DNA of 12,399 nt, taken from assembly GCA_002332755.1 (NCBI GenBank), contig DDBO01000238.1, positions 1 to 12,399 of the forward strand. The letters run 5' to 3'. The DNA is from Bacteroidales bacterium UBA2030. GTDB taxonomy: Bacteria > Bacteroidota > Bacteroidia > Bacteroidales > TTA-H9. The position numbers and the translations under genes are program-made. Position 1 is the stretch's first letter. Each line of letters starts with the position of its first letter. Shown here piece after piece: positions 1 to 6,790 of this stretch. The notes below the pieces were generated by a model. That model searched no databases and was not told where the DNA came from. It was given only the letters and a program-made list of their open reading frames with translations.

Positions 1-69
1 GAATTAGGGGGCTAAGACATTTAGTCCTAACAATACGGGGCCAAACCAACCGAAAATACATTTTGTTTA

Positions 70-103
70 TTTGGATATTTATCCATAGTTTTCTTTACCT
101 TTG
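70..103 (+). promoter_or_regulatory. Candidate Bacteroidota housekeeping promoter of the B12 operon
   Basis: A TTTG at 70-73 and TACCTTTG at 96-103 match the Bacteroidota promoter form (TTTG, about 19-21 bases, TAnnTTTG). The spacer here is 22 bases, slightly long. Transcription would start near 110, exactly where the cobalamin riboswitch begins, and this agreement is the main support. Bases 1-69 upstream hold no recognisable gene. Confidence 0.55.
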
Positions 104-105
104 TT

Positions 106-285
106 GCGCCTGAAGGTGCCCGCAGGGCTTAATAGGGAATCCGGTGACCCTCAGGGAATTCCGGAACAGTACCCGCTGCTGTGATCCCACCTCAAGGTTT
201 CTGAAACCTGCGCCACTGTCAGCTTTTAAGCGATGGGAAGGCCTCAGAAACCGGGAAAGTCAGAAGACCTGCCTCCAGGTATGCT
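106..285 (+). ncRNA. Cobalamin (vitamin B12) riboswitch aptamer
   Basis: The conserved parts of the cobalamin riboswitch occur in order: AATAGGGAATCCGGTGA near 131-147, an ACCCGCTGCTGTGA core near 171-184, GCCACTGTC at 212-220, GATGGGAAGGC at 232-242, and the hallmark B12 box AGTCAGAAGACCTGCC at 258-273. AGGT near 114-117 can pair with ACCT of the B12 box to close the P1 helix. This RNA class binds adenosyl- or other cobalamins and usually represses B12 uptake or synthesis genes when the ligand is abundant. It lies in the leader of an operon with a BtuB-like receptor, which fits. A 113-codon open frame overlapping it (144-485) is spurious. Confidence 0.95.
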
Positions 286-343
286 ATTTCAAGGCTTTCG
301 GGTTAAAGGCCTGGAAAATCGCAGCGGTTTTCCATGTTTTTTT
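274..343 (+). terminator. Riboswitch expression platform with intrinsic terminator
   Basis: GGAAAATC (313-320) and GGTTTTCC (326-333) form an 8-pair hairpin (one G-U) with a 5-base loop, followed by seven T at 337-343. This is an intrinsic terminator about 60 bases before the first gene. A competing helix is visible: 274-280 (TCCAGGT) can pair with 309-315 (GCCTGGA), which takes three bases of the terminator 5' arm. The 274-280 arm directly abuts the B12 box, so ligand binding could hide it and release the terminator. Control by transcription attenuation is inferred from this geometry. Confidence 0.8.
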
Positions 344-402
344 ATCCCGGGGTTTTGAGGTAATTAACAATCATTTAATGTTTTACCCAAAAATCCTGTG
401 TT

Positions 403-1695
403 ATGCGTTCAAAAATCTTTACTCTTGCTTTTGCCCTCAGTTGGGCCATCTTAAGCTACCAATCCTCCTTTGCGCAGTTAATTAATCATCAAATCATTAC
501 GGTAAATGGAGGTAAATTTGAATTCACCCCGCCTTTCACTGACTACGTTACGGTTCAAACAACCCATCCTGAAACACTGGAAACCACTATTCAGGGTACT
601 ATTTTTACTCAGTCAGTACAAGATGTAATTGCGCATGAAGGTGTTTACTACGTAAGCTCCGGCGACTCGGTCATTAAATTTGACGGAAATACCCATCAAC
701 GCCTGGCTGCTACCCGAATTGTCGGGGCAAATAAACTAGCCTTGTACAACGACCTTTTGCTCGTAAGCCGGCAATTTCCGGCGGTAGATAGTTTCCTCTA
801 TATACTCTCGGCTGATAATTTAATTCCCGTGAAGGTCATATCTGAGGTAAGCGGAGAATCTGCCGGCATTTTATGCTCCAACGGAATAGCATTTGTTGCC
901 GTAAACTACGGCTGGGCAGGCACCACTGGTAAAATAGCTCAAATCGACCTGAACAATCTCACTTTCCTAAAAGAAGATGACCTGGGGCCTGAAGCAACCG
1001 GAATCTTCAACATTTATAAGACAGACAATCAAATTGTTACTGTAAACAAAACCCCATGGGGCGGAACGAACGGGTTTATTTCAACCTATAAACCGTTGAC
1101 CGGCCAAATTAAACACTATGAGATCAATCATGTACTGGGGTCCGGATACGGGTTATACAAAGGCCAGCTTTTTGTGAATATGGACGGCAACATCGGAACA
1201 ATTGACCTTGATACTTACACCGTTGCCGATCCCGATCTCATTACAAACCCCTATGCCAGCGTCTTTGGAAGCATCACTTCGGCAGTCATCGACACCCTCA
1301 ATAGCAAAATATATTTCAACGCCGGCGACTATTTCAGTTTTGGGCAAGGATTTGTGTTTACCACCTTCGGAGATTCGCTGGGTACTTTCACCTCGGGTAT
1401 TTCAGCTGAGGGAATTACGATTGATTACCAAAGGATGGAAGGGGCCTCAACACAGCCGACAACGGCACTCGAAATTTATCCCAATCCTTTTATTTCTCAG
1501 CTCAACATTAATTCTTCAAAGGATGTCATGGGCATTGAGATTTTCTCACTTTCGGGCCAGAAACTTGTTTCTGACATGCCTCTCAACAAATCACAAATAA
1601 ATCTGAACCTTTCTGGTCTTAAATCTGGCATATACCTGATCAAAGTATCAATGGAGGATGGAACAAGCCTTACCCATAAAATAATAAAGCGTTAA
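403..1695 (+). CDS. T9SS-exported beta-propeller-like surface protein (BtuG/YncE-like), B12 operon
   Basis: A 430-residue protein with a Sec signal peptide (residues 1-24, cut before Gln in SSFAQ). Its middle (about 70-345) is built of repeated short beta segments such as GVYYVSSGDSVIKFD and KIAQIDLNNLTF, typical of YncE-like propellers. Residues 353-430 form a type A T9SS sorting domain with IYPNPF, a SLSGQKL turn, LKSGIYLIKV and a basic end (IIKR). It should therefore be carried across the outer membrane and anchored or released at the surface. As first gene after a B12 riboswitch, beside a BtuB-like receptor, it is probably a corrinoid-binding capture protein. That role is inferred by analogy with Bacteroides BtuG, a surface propeller that binds B12. 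ATG at 403 is the start that gives an intact signal peptide. Confidence 0.8.
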   Translation: MRSKIFTLAFALSWAILSYQSSFAQLINHQIITVNGGKFEFTPPFTDYVTVQTTHPETLETTIQGTIFTQSVQDVIAHEGVYYVSSGDSVIKFDGNTHQRLAATRIVGANKLALYNDLLLVSRQFPAVDSFLYILSADNLIPVKVISEVSGESAGILCSNGIAFVAVNYGWAGTTGKIAQIDLNNLTFLKEDDLGPEATGIFNIYKTDNQIVTVNKTPWGGTNGFISTYKPLTGQIKHYEINHVLGSGYGLYKGQLFVNMDGNIGTIDLDTYTVADPDLITNPYASVFGSITSAVIDTLNSKIYFNAGDYFSFGQGFVFTTFGDSLGTFTSGISAEGITIDYQRMEGASTQPTTALEIYPNPFISQLNINSSKDVMGIEIFSLSGQKLVSDMPLNKSQINLNLSGLKSGIYLIKVSMEDGTSLTHKIIKR

Positions 1696-1698
1696 GCC

Positions 1699-2679
1699 AT
1701 GATAAATTTCAGGACCAGTGCCTTAGCAATCATTTTTCTGATAACCGCACTGACATCACGGGCACAGTATCCCCCGGCAGCGGGCCAGGTTGGCAGCACA
1801 GCCATACGCAATGATAGCAGTATAATCGTTGCCTGGGCATCACATTGTGAAGTTTTCCGCGGACCTGTTGATATTGCCAATCCTGGAGGGGGTAGCGCCT
1901 CATTTGGTAATCCCGACGATGCCACAGGTTTTGCCGAAGGCAATCCTTCGCAGGTAATCAGCCTGGGCGATGGTGGCTCTGCCATTATGACCTTCGACGG
2001 AAAAATATTCAATGGCCCTGGTCCTGATTTCGCAGTTTTCGAAAACAGCTTTTCCGACGATTTTCTTGAACTTGCCTTTGTTGAAGTAAGCAGTAATGGC
2101 ATCGATTTCTTTCGTTTTCCGTCTGTTTCTCTTACCGATACAACCATTCAGGTAAGCAGCTTTGGTAAACTTGACCCCACGAAAATTCATAATCTGGCCG
2201 GAAAATATAGAGCAGGATATGGGACACCTTTCGACCTGGAAGATTTGCAAGGGATAGCCGGCCTGGACGTAAACGCCATCACTCATGTCAAAATCATTGA
2301 TGTGATTGGATGTATTCAGCCAGAGTTTGCTATGAGAGATTCAGAAGGACGTATCATCAACGATCCCTGGCCAACCCCTTTTTCTTCCTCAGGATTTGAC
2401 CTTGACGGAGTTGGAGTTATTCATCTGTCATCTATCGGCGTTATGGATGTTTCTGCGTATAATCCCATTCTCTATAATCCCATCTCCCACTGCATCTCCC
2501 TTTCACAATCACCTTCCAAACCATGGAAGGCTGAAATTTATTCCATCAACGGACAAAAATTAGGCTGCTTCTCATCAGAAAACCAATACATCTGCCTTCC
2601 TGCCCTAAAACGAGGACTTTATCTGATTAAGGTTAGCTACGAAATGTCCACTCAAACCCTGAAAATCTTTGCAAATTAA
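1699..2679 (+). CDS. T9SS-exported surface protein of unknown function, B12 operon
   Basis: A 326-residue protein starting three bases after the previous stop. It has a signal peptide (1-22, ending SRA before Gln) and a degenerate T9SS sorting domain at about 260-326 (AEIYSINGQKL, then RGLYLIKV). The central domain has conserved-looking blocks: GPGPDFAVFEN (106-116), FVEVSSNGIDFFRFPSVSL (127-145), AGKYRAGYGTPFDL (167-180) and GFDLDGVGVIHL (232-243). I associate this pattern with 'cell surface proteins' found beside B12-type TonB receptors, but I know of no assigned function. The position argues for a corrinoid-binding role, perhaps parallel to the BtuH proteins of Bacteroides; homology to BtuH cannot be judged from sequence alone. 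The family call is reasonable and the function is inferred. Confidence 0.7.
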   Translation: MINFRTSALAIIFLITALTSRAQYPPAAGQVGSTAIRNDSSIIVAWASHCEVFRGPVDIANPGGGSASFGNPDDATGFAEGNPSQVISLGDGGSAIMTFDGKIFNGPGPDFAVFENSFSDDFLELAFVEVSSNGIDFFRFPSVSLTDTTIQVSSFGKLDPTKIHNLAGKYRAGYGTPFDLEDLQGIAGLDVNAITHVKIIDVIGCIQPEFAMRDSEGRIINDPWPTPFSSSGFDLDGVGVIHLSSIGVMDVSAYNPILYNPISHCISLSQSPSKPWKAEIYSINGQKLGCFSSENQYICLPALKRGLYLIKVSYEMSTQTLKIFAN

Positions 2680-4639
2680 TAAATTTATATTGCTCTTCGG
2701 TTTGTTCACATTCTTGACTTGTCCCGTCAGCCGAGGGCACAATAACTTTATCTTTTGGAATTCAAACCTCGGGTATGGCATCCCTGATGAACCCCCGGTT
2801 TGGCCAGATACAATTAAACTCAATCCTACTACTATCCATGCTTCCAGATTAGTCGATAATCCAATGCCCGGGGTATATCCTTTTTCTCCTCAGTTTATAA
2901 AAACCATGGGCGAGGCCAGCCTGGGTAGAATTTTAAGCTATAGCGGACTTATCCACATTAAAAATTATGGTCCTGGCAACCTGATGACAGCTACGGCAAG
3001 AGGCTTACCCGCTACACACACTGGGGTCGAGTGGAATGGTATCCCCATAGTTTCTCTATCCACCGGACAGGTTGATTTCAGCATGGTGCCTTTAAGCCCT
3101 AACCCTGATATTGTGATTTTAACTGGTACACAGGCACAACGCGGAGGGAAATTTTCACCTGGAGGCATGATAACTATCCAAACCAACGGACTCTTTGCCC
3201 GTAAAGAAAATCCTGAAATTGCACTTTGTAATGGAAGTTTTGGAGAGTATAAGGTTCAAGCTTCCCTCCCTTATCAGCGAAAAAGCTTTGGTGCACGAAT
3301 AGGCGTAAACTACGCCCGGGCCGAAAACGATTTTCCTTATACTGATCCATTTTCCGGAGAAAAATTAAATAGAATCGATGCCGGCTACCATTCCCTCTCT
3401 ATAATGGCAGACGGAAGTTTAAAATCGAAAAACCATCTCCTGGGAATTCACGTTTGGACACAAAATCATTTTAGAAAAATTCCCCGGCCAATAATTTCAG
3501 TGCAACTACCCGGAAACGAATGGATGAAACAGGATGCACTGCGTTTTGCACTATCTGACCATTGGTTACGTGGAAATCTCGAATGCGAAACAACAGCCGG
3601 ATATACCTATGATTTCTTCTTTTACCGCAACCTCAGTGGTAATATCAGGTCCACCATGGCCACGCATCAACCTCTTTTCCTCCAGCTTACTACCCTCCGC
3701 CTCGACAAGCTTACCCTGCAATCAAACCTCAAAATCATTCATCAACAGGCTGTCTCAGCTAACTATGCGAATAACCCTCAACGCACTTCGCTACAAGCAG
3801 GTGTACATGCCAATAAGGGCCTCAGCCATTGGTTGGAAATAGGTGCCCATTTCGACATCGAAAAAAACGCTAAAATGCCTCTCCAGTACCATCCTTTGCT
3901 TAAAATTGAGGTATTTAACCGGAGCCAAAGAAATTTCAGGGCTCACATTTCAGCAGGAAAAACATCGAGAATACCCTCTTTTAACGACTTATACTGGATA
4001 CCGGGAGGTAATCCTGAGCTGAAGCCCGAAAAAATATGGACAGGAGAACTTGGTCTAAGCTTAACCCCCCGATTATTGCCCGGCTGGAACAGCAGCTTTA
4101 GCCTTGTTCTTTATAACAACTGGGTCGAAAACTGGATTTTATGGCTTCCCGACAGTGTGGGTACTATATGGACAGCCAGTAATTTGGGAAAGGTCGACAG
4201 CAAAGGTATTGAGGTCCATAGTTTCTTCTCAACAGAAAAAATACAACTCAATGCCACAGCCAACCTGAATTCAGTGTATGAATCCGACAAAAAAAATTAT
4301 CAACTCCCCTATTCTCCTCAATTTCAGTTCTCAGTGCTTGGCATTTACCACGCAGGCCCAATATCTTTTCATTCACTCATGGCGTATACTTCGAAACGCT
4401 ATCTCGACAAAGACAATTTATCCTCCCTCCCGGGATATTGGGTCATGGATGCAGGGCTATCGTTTGAAAAGCGCCTCAAGTTGCATGCGCTTGAAATAAG
4501 GCTGGATATCAAGAATGTTCTCAACAAGAAATACGAAGTAGTTGCCTGGCAACCTATGCCCGGAAGAAATTACTGGTTTTCAGTTATTTACAAATTTAAC
4601 AGACTATCAACCGACTATGAAAAAGCTCCTTTTCAATAA
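2669..4639 (+). CDS. btuB: BtuB-like TonB-dependent outer-membrane receptor (cobalamin)
   Basis: A 656-residue receptor that carries a bound ligand, probably cobalamin, across the outer membrane using TonB energy. The signal peptide is residues 1-23 (KFILLFGLFTFL core). The plug spans about 50-173, with LGRILSYSGLIHIKNYG followed by the RGLPATHTGVEWNGIPI block typical of TonB plugs. The rest is beta-barrel, ending in a YWFSVIYKF last strand. The start must be non-ATG: the frame opens after TGA at 2660-2662, and TTG at 2669 is the only candidate that keeps the charged signal-peptide start. It overlaps the previous gene by 11 bases, so translational coupling is likely. The usual terminal Phe is followed by 13 extra residues that overlap the next gene. 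Size is close to BtuB (about 600); substrate is inferred from the riboswitch and BtuG-like neighbour. Confidence 0.82.
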   Translation: MQINKFILLFGLFTFLTCPVSRGHNNFIFWNSNLGYGIPDEPPVWPDTIKLNPTTIHASRLVDNPMPGVYPFSPQFIKTMGEASLGRILSYSGLIHIKNYGPGNLMTATARGLPATHTGVEWNGIPIVSLSTGQVDFSMVPLSPNPDIVILTGTQAQRGGKFSPGGMITIQTNGLFARKENPEIALCNGSFGEYKVQASLPYQRKSFGARIGVNYARAENDFPYTDPFSGEKLNRIDAGYHSLSIMADGSLKSKNHLLGIHVWTQNHFRKIPRPIISVQLPGNEWMKQDALRFALSDHWLRGNLECETTAGYTYDFFFYRNLSGNIRSTMATHQPLFLQLTTLRLDKLTLQSNLKIIHQQAVSANYANNPQRTSLQAGVHANKGLSHWLEIGAHFDIEKNAKMPLQYHPLLKIEVFNRSQRNFRAHISAGKTSRIPSFNDLYWIPGGNPELKPEKIWTGELGLSLTPRLLPGWNSSFSLVLYNNWVENWILWLPDSVGTIWTASNLGKVDSKGIEVHSFFSTEKIQLNATANLNSVYESDKKNYQLPYSPQFQFSVLGIYHAGPISFHSLMAYTSKRYLDKDNLSSLPGYWVMDAGLSFEKRLKLHALEIRLDIKNVLNKKYEVVAWQPMPGRNYWFSVIYKFNRLSTDYEKAPFQ

Positions 4640-5681
4640 GCAATTCATTGTCTTTGCATTTTTTATTTTGGTGTTTTCGTCTTGCACAACAAAAGATGTA
4701 CCCGTCCCCCAACCCCAGGACACCCTACCCGACTTTTCGCAAAAGCCAGGTATTTTCATCCTTAACGAAGGCATTTTTCAATGGGGCAATGGAAGCATAG
4801 ATTTTTGGTCGCCCAAGATCCCAAAATTGTATCACGATATATTTAAAGCTGTCAATGAGCGCGCCACAGGAGATGTGGTACAGTTTATGACCATCATTGG
4901 AAATAAAGCATGGATAATCGTAAATAATTCCGGATTAATTGAAATTGTTGATTTGAAAAGTTTTAATTCGCTGCTTTCCCTTTCGAATTTTAGTTCACCA
5001 CGATATCTGCTAATGTCAAGCAACAATAAAATATACGTTTCCGACCTTTATCGGCCGGTGATATATGTGCTGGATACGCTGGGAAACAAACTCAAAGAAA
5101 TATCATTGCAACGCACTGCAGAGCAGCTTATCGAGGCAGAAGGCAAAATATGGGCACTGAACTGGTCATCCTACGGAGGTTATGACAATACAGGAATAAC
5201 ACTTATAAACCCATTATCCGATCAAGCGGAAAGCTATATACGACTGAGTAAAGAACCCAACAGTGCAGTTATTGACAAATATGGCCATATTTGGGTACTT
5301 TGCAGTGGCGGGTTTATGCACGAAGAAAATCCAGCCCTTTGGAAACTGGGAAAGAATGGAGAAATTTACCAAAAATTTGAATTCACCGATCAGGGAGATT
5401 ATCCTACACATTTAGAAATCAATCCAGGGGGCGATACATTGTACTACCTCAACCGCGATATCTATGCGTTGTCAGTAGAACATCCGGGCCTGCCGGGCCA
5501 AAAATTGATAGAAGCCCAGGAACGAAATTTCTACGGATTTTCTGCCGGCAGCGTTCTTTTGATTTCTGATGCCCTAAATTATCAAACCAGAGGCAAGGTA
5601 TATGTGTATTCCAGAAAAGGATTACCCATCGATACCTTAATTGCGGGTATAATTCCAGGGCATTTCTGTAGAAATGAATAA
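4617..5681 (+). CDS. BtuG-like surface lipoprotein, beta-propeller (DUF5074/YncE family)
   Basis: A 354-residue lipoprotein. The signal peptide ends in FSSC, making Cys23 the lipidated residue, and the next residues (TTKDVP) contain a Lys-Asp resembling the Bacteroidota lipoprotein surface-export signal. The mature part opens with FILNEG (47-52) and NGSIDFW (58-64), a hallmark of BtuG/DUF5074 propellers. Blade-like segments follow: IGNKAWIIVNNSGLIEIVDL (94-113), SSPRYLLM (126-133) and KIYVSDLY (138-145). BtuG in Bacteroides sits on top of BtuB and captures B12 with very high affinity; the same role is inferred here. ATG at 4617 was chosen over an in-frame upstream ATG at 4542 because it begins the signal peptide directly. 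It overlaps the receptor gene by 23 bases. Confidence 0.85.
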   Translation: MKKLLFNKQFIVFAFFILVFSSCTTKDVPVPQPQDTLPDFSQKPGIFILNEGIFQWGNGSIDFWSPKIPKLYHDIFKAVNERATGDVVQFMTIIGNKAWIIVNNSGLIEIVDLKSFNSLLSLSNFSSPRYLLMSSNNKIYVSDLYRPVIYVLDTLGNKLKEISLQRTAEQLIEAEGKIWALNWSSYGGYDNTGITLINPLSDQAESYIRLSKEPNSAVIDKYGHIWVLCSGGFMHEENPALWKLGKNGEIYQKFEFTDQGDYPTHLEINPGGDTLYYLNRDIYALSVEHPGLPGQKLIEAQERNFYGFSAGSVLLISDALNYQTRGKVYVYSRKGLPIDTLIAGIIPGHFCRNE

Positions 5682-5708
5682 TTTTGCAAAAAATTTAAAC
5701 ATATAGAT

Positions 5709-6125
5709 ATGACAGAAAAAGTACAATTAGGATGGCTCGACGGAATGGCTTTCGAGGCAGAAGTAAATGGTCATAAGATAGTTGTAGATGCCGTAGAAAG
5801 TGTCGGAGGACGAAACCTTGGCCCGCGCCCTAAACCCTTATTGCTGGCTTCGCTTGCGGGTTGCACCGCCATGGACGTGATTTCGATACTTGAAAAAATG
5901 CGGGTAAAAGTGGTTGCTTTTCATATTGAAGTAGTCGCTGAACAAACCGAAGAGCATCCCAAGGTGTACAGCCAAATTAAAATCTTATACAAATTTAAAG
6001 GGAAAGACCTTCCCATGGACAAACTTCAGAAAGCAGTCGATCTCTCACAAGAAAGATATTGTGGGGTCTCAGCTATGTTGCGAAAAGCTTCAGAACTGTC
6101 TTTTGAAATCATTGTAGAAGAGTAA
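5709..6125 (+). CDS. OsmC/Ohr-family protein
   Basis: A 138-residue OsmC-like protein. The two family cysteines are present: Cys52 in SLAGCTAMD and Cys118 in RYCGVSAML, with an Arg-Pro-rich stretch (GPRPKPLLLASL) before the first. OsmC and Ohr proteins reduce hydroperoxides with this Cys pair; many generic members have no proven substrate. The YhfA-like form with GPRPKPLLLASLAGC suggests a general OsmC member and not Ohr. It starts 27 bases after the BtuG-like gene with no terminator or clear TAnnTTTG box between, so it probably shares the B12-regulated transcript. It ends just before a strong terminator. Cytoplasmic, with no signal peptide. Confidence 0.88.
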   Translation: MTEKVQLGWLDGMAFEAEVNGHKIVVDAVESVGGRNLGPRPKPLLLASLAGCTAMDVISILEKMRVKVVAFHIEVVAEQTEEHPKVYSQIKILYKFKGKDLPMDKLQKAVDLSQERYCGVSAMLRKASELSFEIIVEE

Positions 6126-6153
6126 GTCAATTAATGAAACAAAAGAGAAATGC

Positions 6154-6188
6154 AAAAAAGGCTGGCCCAAACAGGAACCAGCCTTTTT
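6154..6188. terminator. Bidirectional intrinsic terminator
   Basis: GGCTGG (6160-6165) pairs with CCAGCC (6178-6183), flanked by six A before and five T after, so the hairpin works in both directions. It lies between the convergent OsmC-family and small heat-shock protein genes and closes both units. Confidence 0.88.
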
Positions 6189-6209
6189 GATTGATCCGCC
6201 TGTTGCGGT

Positions 6210-6641
6210 TTATGAAATTTTAATCTGACGAGCAGGTTTTTCCTGAGCTTCTTCTTTTTTGGGAATTATCACCTTTAAGATGCCATCCTTATGGCTTGCC
6301 GTTATTTTATCGGCGTCCACAATATCCGGCAAGGTGAAACTCCTTTCAAATGAAGCATAGGCAAATTCTCTTCTGCGGTAATTTTTGCCTTCCTCTTCCT
6401 TTTTTTCTTCCTTTTGGGATGAGATAGTCAGCACATTATTGTGAACATCTACCTTGAAATCGTCTTTTGTAAAGCCGGGTGCTGCCACCTCAATCTCAAA
6501 GGAAGTCCCGGTTTCTACAATGTTAACGGCAGGAAGATCGTATCCTACAGTTTTGCCGAAAAATTCCGACAAAAAGTTTTTTCCAAAGAATTCGTCGGAA
6601 AGGGCCGGAAAAAGTAAGGAATTACGAAGCATTGGTAACAT
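6210..6641 (-). CDS. Small heat-shock protein (Hsp20/alpha-crystallin family)
   Basis: A 143-residue ATP-independent holdase chaperone of the cytoplasm that binds unfolding proteins as large oligomers. The alpha-crystallin domain covers about 34-128, with PAVNIVETGTSFEIEVAAPGF near its start and the diagnostic ASHKDGIL (A-x4-G-x-L type, 115-122) near its end. The C-terminal IKI (140-142) is the I-x-I motif that docks dimers together. The N-terminal arm repeats EFFGK (17-21 and 26-30). The Lys/Glu-rich stretch at 77-86 is typical of the loop region. It stands alone on the minus strand, convergent with the B12 operon. The start is fixed by a strong ribosome binding site upstream. Confidence 0.93.
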   Translation of the reverse strand: MLPMLRNSLLFPALSDEFFGKNFLSEFFGKTVGYDLPAVNIVETGTSFEIEVAAPGFTKDDFKVDVHNNVLTISSQKEEKKEEEGKNYRRREFAYASFERSFTLPDIVDADKITASHKDGILKVIIPKKEEAQEKPARQIKIS

Positions 6642-6648
6642 AGCTCAA

Positions 6649-6657
6649 TCCTCCTTT
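6649..6657 (-). promoter_or_regulatory. Strong Shine-Dalgarno site of the hsp20 gene
   Basis: On the minus strand AAAGGAGGA lies with its GGAGG eight bases before the ATG at 6639-6641. Bacteroidota genes seldom use such a complete Shine-Dalgarno sequence, and no other gene in the window has one as clear. It decides the start and suggests high translation. Confidence 0.75.
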
Positions 6658-6718
6658 CTATTTTTGGTTTCTCCATCCATGAATGGTCAAAGAGCATACC
6701 AACACCGTTAATGCCTAT

Positions 6719-6741
6719 TTTGGCCCAAAAATTAAGCCAAA
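6719..6741. repeat. Inverted repeat upstream of hsp20 (possible operator)
   Basis: TTTGGC (6719-6724) and GCCAAA (6736-6741) are exact inverted 6-mers with an 11-base spacer, about 80 bases before the hsp20 start. The spacing suits a dimeric DNA-binding protein. No regulator is known from the window, so this is only a candidate operator. The 6642-6790 gap shows no well-formed TTTG/TAnnTTTG promoter. Confidence 0.35.
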
Positions 6742-6790
6742 TTGTCATAAACTCCTTACAAACCCCTGAAGCAATTATGCCATATTGGCA

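Noticed and set aside
4..30. Inverted repeat TTAGG/CCTAA with an inner CTAA/TTAG
   Set aside because: No T-run follows on either strand, and the upstream context is outside the window, so no terminator or operator can be claimed.
144..485. 113-codon open frame on the + strand
   Set aside because: It overlaps the cobalamin riboswitch and the start of the first gene, and its product has no signal or domain.
1692..2147. 151-codon antisense frame under the second surface-protein gene
   Set aside because: It is a shadow of a well-supported gene, with low-complexity composition and no domain.
4542..4616. Upstream start for the BtuG-like lipoprotein
   Set aside because: It would put 25 non-signal residues before a perfect lipoprotein signal peptide and overlap the receptor gene far more.
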